Notes: generated from the sequence alone by a model not told the origin. A DNA stretch of 64,000 bases from CAMYKD01 sp041617155 (GCA_041617155.1 JBFJPL010000008.1:6946-70945); one strand, 5' to 3'; shown: positions 25,074 through 34,236, counted from the first letter of the stretch. A program made the numbers and translations.

Positions 25074-25289
25074 TCAACGGCCGACCGGGCCATGGGAGCG
25101 GATCTGATACTGCCAAGCCCGAAAATCTTCGTCTTCGTTGCGCTGGCGTTGAACACAGCTGTCGAAATCGACGGTTCCCCGCTCGAATCCGCTGGACTCG
25201 CAAAACCCTTCGGCCGATCGGGGCCAGAAGCCCTGACAACCGAGCAACAGGCAAAACAGCAAGCTGGCGCAAAAGGCCTTTATCGGCAT
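25074..25289 (-). CDS. Small lipoprotein (71 aa)
   Basis: A lipoprotein signal peptide with lipobox LLLGC (Cys at about 18) leads to a 53-residue mature part with two further Cys (GFCESSGFERGTVDFDSCVQRQ), a motif seen in many small alphaproteobacterial secreted proteins. ATG 25289 follows AAGGAA at a somewhat long distance. It is probably lipid-anchored in the envelope; role unknown. Convergent with tRNA-Thr. Confidence 0.72.
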   Translation of the reverse strand: MPIKAFCASLLFCLLLGCQGFWPRSAEGFCESSGFERGTVDFDSCVQRQRNEDEDFRAWQYQIRSHGPVGR

Positions 25290-25606
25290 GGCTAGAAAAA
25301 TTCCTTGGTACGGCGTGGTAGAGACCGAGCGTCAAGATAGCCCGGGATTCGCGCTCGGCAAGTGGTGAGACAACTCAACCATCCCAGATTGATGACCACT
25401 GAGCCGGATCGACCGCGGCGTAGCATTCAAGCCGCGAAATGTGGTGCCCGTGGAGGGCTTCAGCGTAACTCTTTCTTAATTTGGCGAACACAAGGATGGG
25501 CCGGTGGCCGGAAATCCAGGCGCTAGTGCACGAACCCGCATGTCCGCCGACAGGCCGGTCACCGGAGGGACAGCCTCACCCTAGTCTTATTGCACGGGAA
25601 ATTGAA
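25290..25606. other. Divergent intergenic region
   Basis: 317 bp between the lipoprotein gene and the first DUF4399 gene. No gene or clear operator is visible; promoters for both directions are expected here. Confidence 0.35.
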
Positions 25607-26077
25607 ATGCCACGATTGTCAAGTTGCCTAGCGGCTGCCTTTGCAGCGGCCGCGCTCGCCGCCGGGCCGGCGGTTGCCGGCAATACGCCCGCCCCGGAAA
25701 ACGCTCAGGTCTATATCATCTGGCCGAAGGACGGCCGGGTTGTACCGGGTGGCAAGTTCTGGCTGCGCATGGGTGCGAAAAACATCGGCATCGCACCGGC
25801 CGGTGTGAAGAAAAAGAATACCGGTCACCACCACGTGATCGTCGATGCCGAGTTGCCGCCGTTCGACGAAGAGATCCCGTCGAACAAGAATTACCGGCAC
25901 TTCGGCGGCGGCCAAACGGAAGCCCGAATCGAGCTGCCGCCCGGACGCCACACCATCCAGGTTCTGATGGGCGATCACGAGCACATCCCACACAACCCAC
26001 CGCTCTATTCGGAGAAGATCACGGTCATCGTGCCACCGCAGACGTCCGAGGCCGGTAGCACCGGCACGGCACAGTAA
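25607..26077 (+). CDS. Secreted DUF4399 protein (first of tandem pair)
   Basis: 156 residues: signal peptide to about residue 24 (GPAVAGNTP), then a compact DUF4399 domain. Striking conserved His patches are NTGHHHVIVD and GDHEHIPHNPP, suggesting metal binding in the periplasm (inference). Pfam gives the family no firm function. ATG 25607 yields a proper signal peptide; the longer reading from 25481 does not. The paralogous gene follows 14 nt later, and one terminator ends both. Confidence 0.88.
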   Translation: MPRLSSCLAAAFAAAALAAGPAVAGNTPAPENAQVYIIWPKDGRVVPGGKFWLRMGAKNIGIAPAGVKKKNTGHHHVIVDAELPPFDEEIPSNKNYRHFGGGQTEARIELPPGRHTIQVLMGDHEHIPHNPPLYSEKITVIVPPQTSEAGSTGTAQ

Positions 26078-26091
26078 TCGGAGCCGTCCAG

Positions 26092-26514
26092 ATGAACAGA
26101 CTGTTTACCGGGGCCCTTGTTGCCCTTTGCTTCATCGCCCAGTCGGCCGCCGCCGGCGAAACCCCCCGTCCTCGGAACGCCTATCTCTATATCGGCTGGC
26201 CACAGGACGGCACGGTGATAACGGAGGATGAGTTCCGTGTCTGGTTCGGGTTACGGAACATGGGCATCGCGCCGGCCGGCGTACGCAAGCCCAACACCGG
26301 CCATCACCACCTGCTGATCGACACGGATATTCCCCCGCTCGACGATGAAATCCCGAACGACAAGAACCACCGCCACTTTGGGGCCGGTCAGAGCGAAATG
26401 ATGCTGAATCTGCCGCCGGGGCGCCATACGCTTCAGCTGATCATGGCCGACCACGAGCATATTCCACACAACCCGCCGCTGGTGTCGCAAAAAGTCACCG
26501 TCACGGTTAAATAG
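26092..26514 (+). CDS. Secreted DUF4399 protein (second of tandem pair)
   Basis: 140 residues: signal peptide ending near SAAAGETPRPR, then a DUF4399 domain with the same His patches (NTGHHHLLID, ADHEHIPHNPP) and the shared NMGIAPAGV/NIGIAPAGV motif. It is clearly a tandem duplicate of the upstream gene, diverged outside the motifs. The two are co-transcribed and end at the strong terminator 23 nt downstream. Confidence 0.88.
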   Translation: MNRLFTGALVALCFIAQSAAAGETPRPRNAYLYIGWPQDGTVITEDEFRVWFGLRNMGIAPAGVRKPNTGHHHLLIDTDIPPLDDEIPNDKNHRHFGAGQSEMMLNLPPGRHTLQLIMADHEHIPHNPPLVSQKVTVTVK

Positions 26515-26536
26515 CCTGCGGTCATAGGACGCGATT

Positions 26537-26570
26537 GGCGGCGCGCCCCAAGAGGCGCGCCGCCTTTTTT
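26537..26570 (+). terminator. Strong Rho-independent terminator of the DUF4399 operon
   Basis: Perfect 11-bp stem GGCGGCGCGCC (26537-26547) / GGCGCGCCGCC (26554-26564), 6-nt loop, then TTTTTT. Confidence 0.95.
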
Positions 26571-26618
26571 CGGCTGGCCGATTGCCGGTCGTCTCCGGTC
26601 CGACCAGCGCCAGCAGTG

Positions 26619-27797
26619 TTACTTCAGGGTAAGGGCGACGCGAAATCCATTGACGATGTAGGGCACGCTGGCATCGTAGTAGAGGCGCGAAGCCGATCGC
26701 AGGTAAATGCCGTCATCGCGCCACGAACCGCCCCTCAGAACCCGTTTCTGGCAGTCTCTTTTGGTCCGGCTCGAGCCATCCGCCGGCGCGCCGACATGGT
26801 CATTGTGCCAGCAGTCGTTCGTCCATTCGGCAACCCCGCCGTTGAGATCATATATGCCGAAGGGATTGGCCGGGTAAGACGCGATGGTGGCCGGCCTGCG
26901 CTTGTTCCACGGGCCGCCGCAGTCCTTGCAGTTGGCCCGGCCGATCCCGAGACTGTCACCCCACCAATAGGCGCTCGCCGTGCCGGCACGCGCGGCATAC
27001 TCCCATTCCGCCTCGCTCGGCAGCCGGTAGGGCTTGCCCGTCACCTTGCCGAGCCAGGCCACGAACTCCTGCGCGTCGTCCCAACTGACGTTGCGAACCG
27101 GCGTCAGGTTGGGCGCACTGCCCGCCTCCGGCTCGTAGCTGCAGGCACCGGCCGCAGTGCAAGCCAACCACTGGCCCACCGTCACTTCGAAGCGACCGAT
27201 CGCGAAGCCATAGGCGATGGTCACTTTGTGGACCGGTCGTTCGGTCTTGTCGCTATTGACTGAGCCCATATCAAAGCTGCCGGCCGGCAGCCGAATCATC
27301 TTTGGACAACGGTCGCAGTCCTGGAATAGGCCCTCCGACAGATTGAATTGTCCAACCGCCGGCTCCACGGGCGAGTCCACGGCCGGTGCCGGCGGCGCGG
27401 TAACGGCGGCGCGTTGACCCTGGTCCGGAGTCGATGGCGCCGCTTCTTCCGATTCCGGGCGAAGGTAGGCACCGTCTATATAGCCGACATAGCGTGTACC
27501 GACGGTGACCCGGAACCAGTTCAGTTCGCGTACGCGGCCGGTGACCCAGACCTTTTGGCCGGCTTCGACGCTGAGCAGGCTCTCCGATCCCGCCACCGGT
27601 TGCTGCAGCACAGCGGTGTCCTGCGTCACCACGAAATCGGCGTCCATCTGCTCGATAGGCGAAATCGGCTTAACAGCGGTTTGAACCCTCCGCTGGTCGG
27701 ATCCCGTGCCGTCCGCGTGAACCGTCGGCGCGGCGAACAATGCCAGAACAACCGCCAAGAGCAACAGCGGTCCCCCAACAAGCTTGCCGTTGGGCAT
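26619..27797 (-). CDS. Exported SH3 + formylglycine-generating-enzyme-like (SUMF1) protein
   Basis: 392 residues: signal peptide (about 1-28), an SH3-like domain (about 52-115, VVTQDTAVLQQPV...WFRVTVGTRYVGYIDGAYLRP), a Pro/Ala linker, and an FGE-sulfatase (SUMF1) domain from DCDRCPKMIRLPAGSFDMGS to the end. Substrate-fold motifs are present (RLPSEAEWEYAARAG, NGGVAEWTNDCW, RVLRGGSW). The paired redox Cys of true formylglycine-generating enzymes, expected just after RGGSW, are absent, so it is probably not a sulfatase-activating oxidase but a C-type-lectin-fold binding or regulatory protein. The SH3 part suggests cell-wall contact. No sulfatase gene is nearby. Confidence 0.87.
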   Translation of the reverse strand: MPNGKLVGGPLLLLAVVLALFAAPTVHADGTGSDQRRVQTAVKPISPIEQMDADFVVTQDTAVLQQPVAGSESLLSVEAGQKVWVTGRVRELNWFRVTVGTRYVGYIDGAYLRPESEEAAPSTPDQGQRAAVTAPPAPAVDSPVEPAVGQFNLSEGLFQDCDRCPKMIRLPAGSFDMGSVNSDKTERPVHKVTIAYGFAIGRFEVTVGQWLACTAAGACSYEPEAGSAPNLTPVRNVSWDDAQEFVAWLGKVTGKPYRLPSEAEWEYAARAGTASAYWWGDSLGIGRANCKDCGGPWNKRRPATIASYPANPFGIYDLNGGVAEWTNDCWHNDHVGAPADGSSRTKRDCQKRVLRGGSWRDDGIYLRSASRLYYDASVPYIVNGFRVALTLK

Positions 27798-28176
27798 CTT
27801 GTTCTCCTTGATTGGCCACTAGCGCGAGATATCGACTGAATTCATCCGCCGAAATCGGTTCGGTTCAACACCAAGGGCGAGTGTTCCAAAAAAAGTTAAA
27901 ATTTCAGATAAGAAATTTGACCTGCGTCAAAGCCGTCCACCACCGCAAGCAACGCGAATTGGCAGGCAGCAAACTAACCGATCGCTGTGCATTTGGTGCC
28001 AGGCACAACACTATCTCCAGCAATTTTCAGCTAGTAATGAAACGCCAATTCCAGCGTCGATAGTCGGGTTCAATTTTCATAGATTCAATATGTATAAGAA
28101 ATCCCTGGAACTGCTTAAATATCATGCATGCTCTCACTTGATTTTGCTTTTGATTTGGTTCAGACTAGCTCGTGCT
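27798..28176. other. Intergenic region, AT-rich toward its right end
   Basis: 379 bp between divergent genes. The stretch 28060-28176 is AT-rich and probably carries the promoter of the following small gene. No terminator, RNA or operator was recognised. Confidence 0.35.
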
Positions 28177-28506
28177 ATGCAACACCTCAAAATATACGGC
28201 GCCATTCCAGTGCTGGTGCTCGTTTCATGCGCGGGTCCGACCACCGGAGCCCAGGCGGCGGAACGGGTCTGCTACGAGTGCGCCGCAAAGCTTTGCTATG
28301 ACGAGTTCACGATGGCCGCGAGTGCTATCGATAAACGATTCGAGCAGGAACGCACCGACGTGGAGCGGCATATTTCGGAGCTGCAACTCGCGGCCTCAAA
28401 GAAAGCGGAGGTTCTCGGCGCCACGGAAGACGTCCTCCGCGACAACGCCGGCCAAAGAAAGCAGCTTGCTTTCGACGGTCTGCGGAAATGTCTCGGCGCC
28501 AACTGA
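28177..28506 (+). CDS. Small exported helical protein
   Basis: 109 residues from ATG 28177. The N-terminus is a signal peptide (hydrophobic VLVLVSCAGP, also a possible lipobox VSC) followed by a CYECAAKLCYDEF Cys cluster and a charged helix that could form a short coiled coil (FEQERTDVERHISELQLAASKKAE). A start at 28090 adds 29 residues with no better ribosome site. Family unknown; probably envelope-located. Confidence 0.55.
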   Translation: MQHLKIYGAIPVLVLVSCAGPTTGAQAAERVCYECAAKLCYDEFTMAASAIDKRFEQERTDVERHISELQLAASKKAEVLGATEDVLRDNAGQRKQLAFDGLRKCLGAN

Positions 28507-28577
28507 TACCGAAAGTCATTGATGATAGCTCATGGCGTGACCGAGAGCCGTAGGCCAATCGGAACGTTGCGTATGTT

Positions 28578-29594
28578 TCACGGCGCCGGTTGCTGCTGGG
28601 TGATGCAATGCATGCCGCCGCCGCCAGCCACGATGTCGAGCGCCGGTAGCTGGACCACCTCGCGTTCGGGGAAGCATTTGACCACGGATTCGTAAGCCTT
28701 CTGGTCGGCCGGATCCTCGAAAGACGGCATTACGATCCCCCCGTTCGCAATATAGAAATTAATGTAGGAGAGCGCCAAACGCCGGCCCGCCTTGTCGGTC
28801 CGCGCCTTGGGCTGCTCGACCTCGATCACCTCTAGCTCGCGCCCCTTCGCGTCGGTCGCGTTGCGCAGGCGCTCGATGTTGTCGGCGAGCGCCTTGTGGT
28901 TTGCATCCTTGGGATCGCTGGACCTGAGCGCCAGGACGACGCCGGGCTTGACGAAGCAGGCCAGGTTGTCGACATGGCCGTCTGTCTCGTCGTCGACCAG
29001 CCCCTCTCCCAACCAGATTACCGTCTTGACGCCCAAATGCTGGCCCAGAATGCGCTCGATTTCCTCTCGCCAAAGGTTTGGATTACGGTTCGGATTGAGC
29101 AGGCACTGCTCGGTCGCCAGCACTGTCCCTTCACCGTCCACATGGATAGCGCCGCCCTCCAAAACCATTGGCGCGGGGAAGCCCTCGACCTTCAGGTGCT
29201 CGAGTACGTTGGCAGCCACGGCGGCGTCTTTATCGTAGACTTCGTACTTCTCGCCCCAGGCGTTGAAGCGCCAGTCGACGCCGGCCAAACCGCCCTTGCC
29301 GTCGATCAAGAAGCTGGGGCCGGTATCGCGCATCCAGGAATCATCGTGCGCCATGGGCAAGCAGGAAACGCCGCTGGTAAAACGCAACGAGACCTCGGCC
29401 ACATCCTCCGGGTTGGCGATCATGGTGACCGGCTCGAACTCGGCAATCGCCTTGGCGACCTCGGCATAGGCGTCGCGCGCCGGCTCCAGTCCCTCGCCCC
29501 ATAGCGCTTTGCGGCACGGCCAAGCCATCCAGCAACGACTGTGCGGTGCCCATTCGGCAGGCATGAAGAAACCCCTATCGGCGGGTAGCGGCAT
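28578..29594 (-). CDS. aguA: Agmatine deiminase
   Basis: 338 residues of the peptidylarginine-deiminase-like fold. It hydrolyses agmatine to N-carbamoylputrescine and ammonia in putrescine synthesis. Seen: substrate/catalytic Asp in DDSWMRDTGPSF, GGAIHVDGEG, His/Asp in DGHVDNLACF, and the nucleophilic Cys in GGGMHCITQQ near the C-terminus. ATG 29594 precedes the conserved AEWAPHSRCWMAWP opening. Its usual partner N-carbamoylputrescine amidase is not adjacent. Confidence 0.95.
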   Translation of the reverse strand: MPLPADRGFFMPAEWAPHSRCWMAWPCRKALWGEGLEPARDAYAEVAKAIAEFEPVTMIANPEDVAEVSLRFTSGVSCLPMAHDDSWMRDTGPSFLIDGKGGLAGVDWRFNAWGEKYEVYDKDAAVAANVLEHLKVEGFPAPMVLEGGAIHVDGEGTVLATEQCLLNPNRNPNLWREEIERILGQHLGVKTVIWLGEGLVDDETDGHVDNLACFVKPGVVLALRSSDPKDANHKALADNIERLRNATDAKGRELEVIEVEQPKARTDKAGRRLALSYINFYIANGGIVMPSFEDPADQKAYESVVKCFPEREVVQLPALDIVAGGGGMHCITQQQPAP

Positions 29595-29773
29595 GTCAGG
29601 AAAAGCCCCCGGTCAACGGCTGAATCGAGCCTCAGAGTCTAGGCGAGGTTGAGACGATTGGCAAACCACGCCCTGGAAAGGCACAATCCACCACGCTCAT
29701 TATGGCGAGTCGATCACCAGCGCGTCTATGCGACACTTCACTCCCCCCAACAGGGACGGCTGACTGACCGGCG

Positions 29774-30484
29774 ATGACGTGCCAGGCTTCCATCATGTTG
29801 TCTGCGGTCCTTCGACTCGCGCGGACATGGTTGACCGCCGCCCTGCTGCTGGTCGCCATCGCCCATCAGGCAGCAGCTGCGGACGTCACCGGCTGGCGCG
29901 CCGCCCGCTGGGGTATGACCGATGCGGAACTGGTGGCGGCCTTTGGCCCCGCCCTGAAGCGGCTGCCCGGACGCTGGCAATACGGCGGCGCCTTTGCCGA
30001 GCGCGCGCTGTTCGGGGTTGAGTTGGGCGGTCTGGAATTCATGGCCCTGTTCCAAATGAACCAAGCGACCGGGCGGCTGCAGCAGGTCCTTCTGGAGCGG
30101 CGCGGCGCCCAGGCCACCCCGGCAGCCTACGACCGCATGATGGCTGCCCTGGAGGCAACCTACGGCCCGGCAGAAGACCTCTGCCTTACGCCGCACCCCG
30201 ACGGCGCCCTGCGCCGACTCAGCCTGCGCTGGCGCTTCGCCACCACGACGATCCAGGCCACCTGGCTGCATTTCCTGACCACCGCCCTGCTGTTCGAGGA
30301 GCCCGACACCGAGAGGCGCTTCGACCCCCTGATCCCTTTCTCCGAAACGCGCCGCATTGTTCGCCGCTTTCTGCCGCGCCGCGCCCTCGTGCGCTTCCAC
30401 CCGAGCGAGCGGGAGGATCTGCAGGGGTGGCAAAGCTGTAGCGAGACGATGTCACTGCGACCAAAGGATGACAAATCGCGATAG
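29774..30484 (+). CDS. Exported hypothetical protein
   Basis: 236 residues with a signal peptide (cleavage near HQAAAADVTG). The mature part begins WRAARWGMTDAELVAAFG, a motif typical of secreted proteins that compare a computed intermediate (GLEFMALFQM, LEATYGPAEDLC), and has a basic C-terminus. No named domain can be assigned from sequence alone. It is convergent with aspS, whose stop lies 54 nt away. Confidence 0.75.
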   Translation: MTCQASIMLSAVLRLARTWLTAALLLVAIAHQAAAADVTGWRAARWGMTDAELVAAFGPALKRLPGRWQYGGAFAERALFGVELGGLEFMALFQMNQATGRLQQVLLERRGAQATPAAYDRMMAALEATYGPAEDLCLTPHPDGALRRLSLRWRFATTTIQATWLHFLTTALLFEEPDTERRFDPLIPFSETRRIVRRFLPRRALVRFHPSEREDLQGWQSCSETMSLRPKDDKSR

Positions 30485-30538
30485 CCGGGAGCTAAAATCC
30501 GGCATCCGCCAGATTGTTTCGGCCGTGGTTGGACGGCC

Positions 30539-32323
30539 TTACTCGCTCTTCTTGGGCGGTAGATCCAGCTTCAGCGAGAGTTCCTTGAGACGGGCCGGCT
30601 CGACCTCGGCCGGCGCCTGCATCATCAGGTCCTCGGCGCGCTGGTTCATGGGGAAGGCAATGACCTCACGGATGTTGGGCTCGTCGGCCAGCAGCATGAC
30701 GATGCGGTCGAGACCCGGCGCCGAGCCACCGTGCGGGGGAGCGCCGAACTTGAGCGCCTGGAACAGGCCGGCAAAGCGCTCCTCGACCTCACCGGCGCTG
30801 TAGCCGGCGATCTCGAACGCCTTGACCATGACCTCGGGCAGGTGGTTCCGGATCGCACCCGACGACAACTCGACGCCGTTGCACACGATGTCGTACTGAA
30901 AGGCCTTGAGCGACAGCGGGTCCTCGTTTTCAAGCGCCTCCAGGCCGCCCTGGGGCATGGAGAAGGGGTTGTGGGAGAACTCGATCTTGCCGCTCTGCTC
31001 GTCCAGCTCGTACATCGGGAAATCGACGATCCAGCAGAACTTGAAGCAGTCCTTCTCCAGCAGGTCCAGGTCGCGGCCCAGACGGTCGCGCACCACGCCG
31101 GCAAACCTGGCCGCGGCCTTTGGTTTGTCGCAGATGAAGAAGACGGCATCGCCGTCATCGAGCCCGGCCGCGTCCTTGATCGCCCGGACCCGGTCCGGTT
31201 CCAGGTTCTTGGCGATCGGGCCCTTGGCCTCGCCGTCGGCGTAGACGATATAGCCGAGGCCCGCCGCCCCTTCCGAGCGGGCCCAGTCGTTCAGCTTGTC
31301 GAAGAAGCTGCGCGGCTGCGCAGCCGCGCCGGGCGCCGGGATGGCCCGTACCACCGAGCCATTCTCGATCACCTTGGCGAAAATCCCGAACCCGCCGCCC
31401 CGGAAGGGCTCGGTCGCATCGGCGATCTCGATCGGGTTGCGCAGGTCCGGCTTGTCACTGCCGTACTTCAGCAGGGCCTCCTCGAAGGGGATGCGCGGAA
31501 AGGGTGCCGGAGTAACGCTGCTTCCATCGGCGAACTCCTCGAAGACCCCGCCCAGGACCGGTTCTAGCGCGGCGAACACGTCCTCCTGCGTCACGAAGCT
31601 CATTTCGAAGTCGAGCTGGTAAAACTCGCCGGGCGAGCGGTCGGCCCTGGCGTCTTCGTCGCGGAAGCAGGGTGCGATCTGGAAATAGCGGTCGAAGCCA
31701 GCGATCATCAGCAGCTGCTTGAACATCTGCGGCGCCTGAGGCAGGGCATAGAACTTGCCCGGATGCAGGCGGCTGGGGACCAAATAGTCGCGCGCACCCT
31801 CCGGGCTGCTGGCGGTCAGGATCGGCGTCTGGAACTCGGTGAAGCCCTGGTCGATCATGCGCCGGCGGATCGAGGCGATGATCCGGGAGCGCAGCACGAT
31901 CCGCGCCTGCATCTTTTCGCGCCTGAGATCCAGGTAACGGTATCGCAAGCGGGTCTCCTCGCCAGCATCCTCTTCGGCATGGACCTGCAGCGGTACCTGC
32001 GCCGCCGCGGACTGCAGCGTGAAGCTCTCGACCCTGAGTTCGACCTTGCCGGTCGGCAGATTCGGGTTGATCGTTTCCGCATCGCGCTCAACGATCCGGC
32101 CGGTCACGGTGACCACGCTCTCGACCCGGACCGCTTCCAACTGTGGGAACAGCGGGCTTGAGACATCGACCACGCATTGGGTCAGCCCAAAGTGATCGCG
32201 CAGGTCGACGAACAGGAGCTGGCCATGGTCGCGCTTGCGGTGAACCCATCCGGACAAACGGGCCTCGGTCCCGGCGTGGGACAGCCTGAGTTCGCCGCAG
32301 GTGTGGGTGCGATAGGGATGCAT
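30539..32323 (-). CDS. aspS: Aspartyl-tRNA synthetase
   Basis: 594 residues, normal bacterial length. An N-terminal OB anticodon-binding domain (HTCGELRLSHAGTEARLSGW onward) is followed by the class II core: motif 2 FRDEDARADRSPGEFYQLD, a GAD insertion (about 290-410), and motif 3 GLDRIVMLLADEPNIREVIAFP. ATG 32323 (MHPYRTHT) is the canonical start; a longer upstream reading is not conserved. Alphaproteobacteria lacking AsnRS often use a non-discriminating AspRS with GatCAB; which type this is cannot be settled here. Confidence 0.97.
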   Translation of the reverse strand: MHPYRTHTCGELRLSHAGTEARLSGWVHRKRDHGQLLFVDLRDHFGLTQCVVDVSSPLFPQLEAVRVESVVTVTGRIVERDAETINPNLPTGKVELRVESFTLQSAAAQVPLQVHAEEDAGEETRLRYRYLDLRREKMQARIVLRSRIIASIRRRMIDQGFTEFQTPILTASSPEGARDYLVPSRLHPGKFYALPQAPQMFKQLLMIAGFDRYFQIAPCFRDEDARADRSPGEFYQLDFEMSFVTQEDVFAALEPVLGGVFEEFADGSSVTPAPFPRIPFEEALLKYGSDKPDLRNPIEIADATEPFRGGGFGIFAKVIENGSVVRAIPAPGAAAQPRSFFDKLNDWARSEGAAGLGYIVYADGEAKGPIAKNLEPDRVRAIKDAAGLDDGDAVFFICDKPKAAARFAGVVRDRLGRDLDLLEKDCFKFCWIVDFPMYELDEQSGKIEFSHNPFSMPQGGLEALENEDPLSLKAFQYDIVCNGVELSSGAIRNHLPEVMVKAFEIAGYSAGEVEERFAGLFQALKFGAPPHGGSAPGLDRIVMLLADEPNIREVIAFPMNQRAEDLMMQAPAEVEPARLKELSLKLDLPPKKSE

Positions 32324-32842
32324 GGAACGTTCCCGGGGTCTGGCAGGGCTTACAGCAAAGCTCGGAGCTATCAGGTAAACGGCGCGCAAAAGGCACCGAA
32401 GCGCGGCCTTTGTCAAGGGCAACGGAATCTTGGTTTGACCGAGCGGGCCGCTCGACTCAACCCTAACGCGAGCGCCCCGCGCATGCCTTTGATCGCATGG
32501 CGGGGCCTGGTTTGACGGTCTCGCACTGGACCGTGTACCCGCTTACGGGTTAAATCCTTGCTGCCCCGGTTTGAAACACCAGCGCAGATCAAGTCATATA
32601 TCTTGAGGTTTTCGGCGGTCGTTTCGACTTGCCCGCGGCGCCTGTGGAACAGGCCTCACCGATCAAGCGTTCAGACCGTGGCCTCCCGCCCAGCGAGAGG
32701 CCGGAGACTATGGTCCGGTGGATTCATCCTGTTACGGATCCTCCCTGCAGGTGGTTGCCGAAGAGCGCCGCCAAGCGACGGCAACTTTAGGATGCGCCTG
32801 CCTGGCACATGGTGTCAAGGTGCTAAGCGATGCCGGCACAGC
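32324..32842. other. Intergenic region with three hairpins, possible structured RNA
   Basis: 519 bp with no gene. Perfect stems lie at 32640-32654 (GCCTGT, 3-nt loop, ACAGGC), 32680-32702 (GGCCTC/GAGGCC) and 32754-32785 (GTTGCCG/CGGCAAC followed by TTTAGG). The cluster resembles a folded non-coding RNA, but I could not match it to 6S, SRP, tmRNA, RNase P or a riboswitch. Confidence 0.35.
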
Positions 32843-33013
32843 TCATCGGGCGCGGAAAATCCGGTAGACCAGAAACGACAGCAAACCGGCCCCGCTCACC
32901 ACACCGAACCAACCGGCCACCACGGAAAAAGGCGTATCGCCCCACAGAATTGCAAGGCCCCCGCCAAGCGACAGCACGCCGAGAACGGCAAAGAACCGGT
33001 TGTCGGAAGACAT
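32843..33013 (-). CDS. Small membrane protein (56 aa)
   Basis: Translation from ATG 33013 gives two membrane helices (FFAVLGVLSLGGGLAILWG and FSVVAGWFGVVSGAGLLSFLVY) joined by a short loop, with a basic C-terminal end (RIFRAR). It ends in non-coding DNA beyond aspS and lies 110 nt downstream of the next gene on the same strand. Family unknown. Confidence 0.58.
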   Translation of the reverse strand: MSSDNRFFAVLGVLSLGGGLAILWGDTPFSVVAGWFGVVSGAGLLSFLVYRIFRAR

Positions 33014-33123
33014 AGGGTTGAGGTTCCTCAGCTTCCGGCGCCGCCGACGCCTTTCGATTGCGTACTCTACAGGCGGTCGAGCCGGCTTCTCAACCGGCCA
33101 TGAATTGGCTATGATAATCGTGG

Positions 33124-34236
33124 CTAGATTCGCCCGGCCCAAAGATTCCAGATGGCATTCTTAACCGGCTCCGAAACCAGGAAGCTGCGAAGTTCTGGGT
33201 AGTCCGGGCCTAGGCTGAGACAGAACCTGTCTGCCTCTCGGGCGACAAACACCGTTCTGAGTTTCCTCGGTTCACGCTGTTCAACGAAGTAATGGGCGTG
33301 TTCTTCGGCGAAGTCCATGGTCATGACGTGCTGGATCGGGCGGCGCGCGGTGTAGTTCTGCCGCAATTCCCTATAGTGAACCGGGTCGTTCTTGGCGCGT
33401 GCCCTGAGTTGGGCTCTTGCCGTCTTGCACCAAAGCGACGCGAAAGACGCATCGTCCAGAGCACCCGACGTGCCGAGAACCAACTCAACGAAAGAGGTCA
33501 GGCTTTTCCCGGACCTAACGCGGCCAAGCGTGATCCAATCCGTGGGATCATAGACCCGACCATCGACATTGATCGTCGCGCCGAAGATACCGGGCAGAAC
33601 CTCGATGGAATGGTCAAATGACCTTGGCAAGTATGCAGCGGTTCGGCCGTCATCCATTGCCGAGAGGATGTGGTGGAACAGCCCGAGCACGGGATTGTCG
33701 CTTGGACCCCAACTATCCGACCGCAGAAACCCCTTTACTGTATCTTGAAAGCCAAAGCCGACGACCCTCGGCTGCCGGGAATCATACATCAGACGTGTAA
33801 GGACGAACTTTGCCGAACCGTAAAACCATTCCGAAAGGAACCGGACCTCGGCCAAGCCCGCGAGATCTCTGCGCAGATTCTGGGCGGCGGCAATCGTAGA
33901 GTCCGATACTGCGCCCGGTACGTAAAGTCGACCGAGCTGGTCATATTCACCCCCAAGTACACTATTCAGATAGGCAATGACGATCTCTTCGGCGCCGACG
34001 CTTTCCGCATTTTTTTCGACCGTCACATTCGCGGTAATTCTGCCGTACCTTTTCAAGGGCTGGCCGTCTTGATAGCTTTTTTCGGAGAATTCGAACTCAA
34101 GATGACCTTTGTCGCCACTTTCCTTGTAATAGACCGGCAGCTTTTTTCTAGCTAGCGAGACTTGGGCGACTGTGTCGGAGAGGGCAAACGCACAAATCAA
34201 AGCTGCGCAAACAAGGCAATAAGCGATCCTAAACAT
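33124..34236 (-). CDS. Exported protein of unknown function
   Basis: 370 residues with a clear signal peptide (1-24, SDTVAQ) and no transmembrane segment after it. The mature part has no motif I can name; it contains TAYLPRSFDHSIEVLPG and a C-terminal READRFCLSLGPDYPELR stretch. GC content and codon use look lower than in flanking aspS and rnd, so it may be a later insertion between these genes, which are normally neighbours. Function cannot be assigned. Confidence 0.72.
   Translation of the reverse strand: MFRIAYCLVCAALICAFALSDTVAQVSLARKKLPVYYKESGDKGHLEFEFSEKSYQDGQPLKRYGRITANVTVEKNAESVGAEEIVIAYLNSVLGGEYDQLGRLYVPGAVSDSTIAAAQNLRRDLAGLAEVRFLSEWFYGSAKFVLTRLMYDSRQPRVVGFGFQDTVKGFLRSDSWGPSDNPVLGLFHHILSAMDDGRTAAYLPRSFDHSIEVLPGIFGATINVDGRVYDPTDWITLGRVRSGKSLTSFVELVLGTSGALDDASFASLWCKTARAQLRARAKNDPVHYRELRQNYTARRPIQHVMTMDFAEEHAHYFVEQREPRKLRTVFVAREADRFCLSLGPDYPELRSFLVSEPVKNAIWNLWAGRI

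Noticed and set aside
27812..28063. Forward open frame of 83 codons
   Set aside because: Lies in non-coding divergent DNA without ribosome site or coding bias.
32324..32842. 6S, SRP, tmRNA or RNase P RNA
   Set aside because: None of the diagnostic conserved motifs of these families could be found; only generic hairpins remain.
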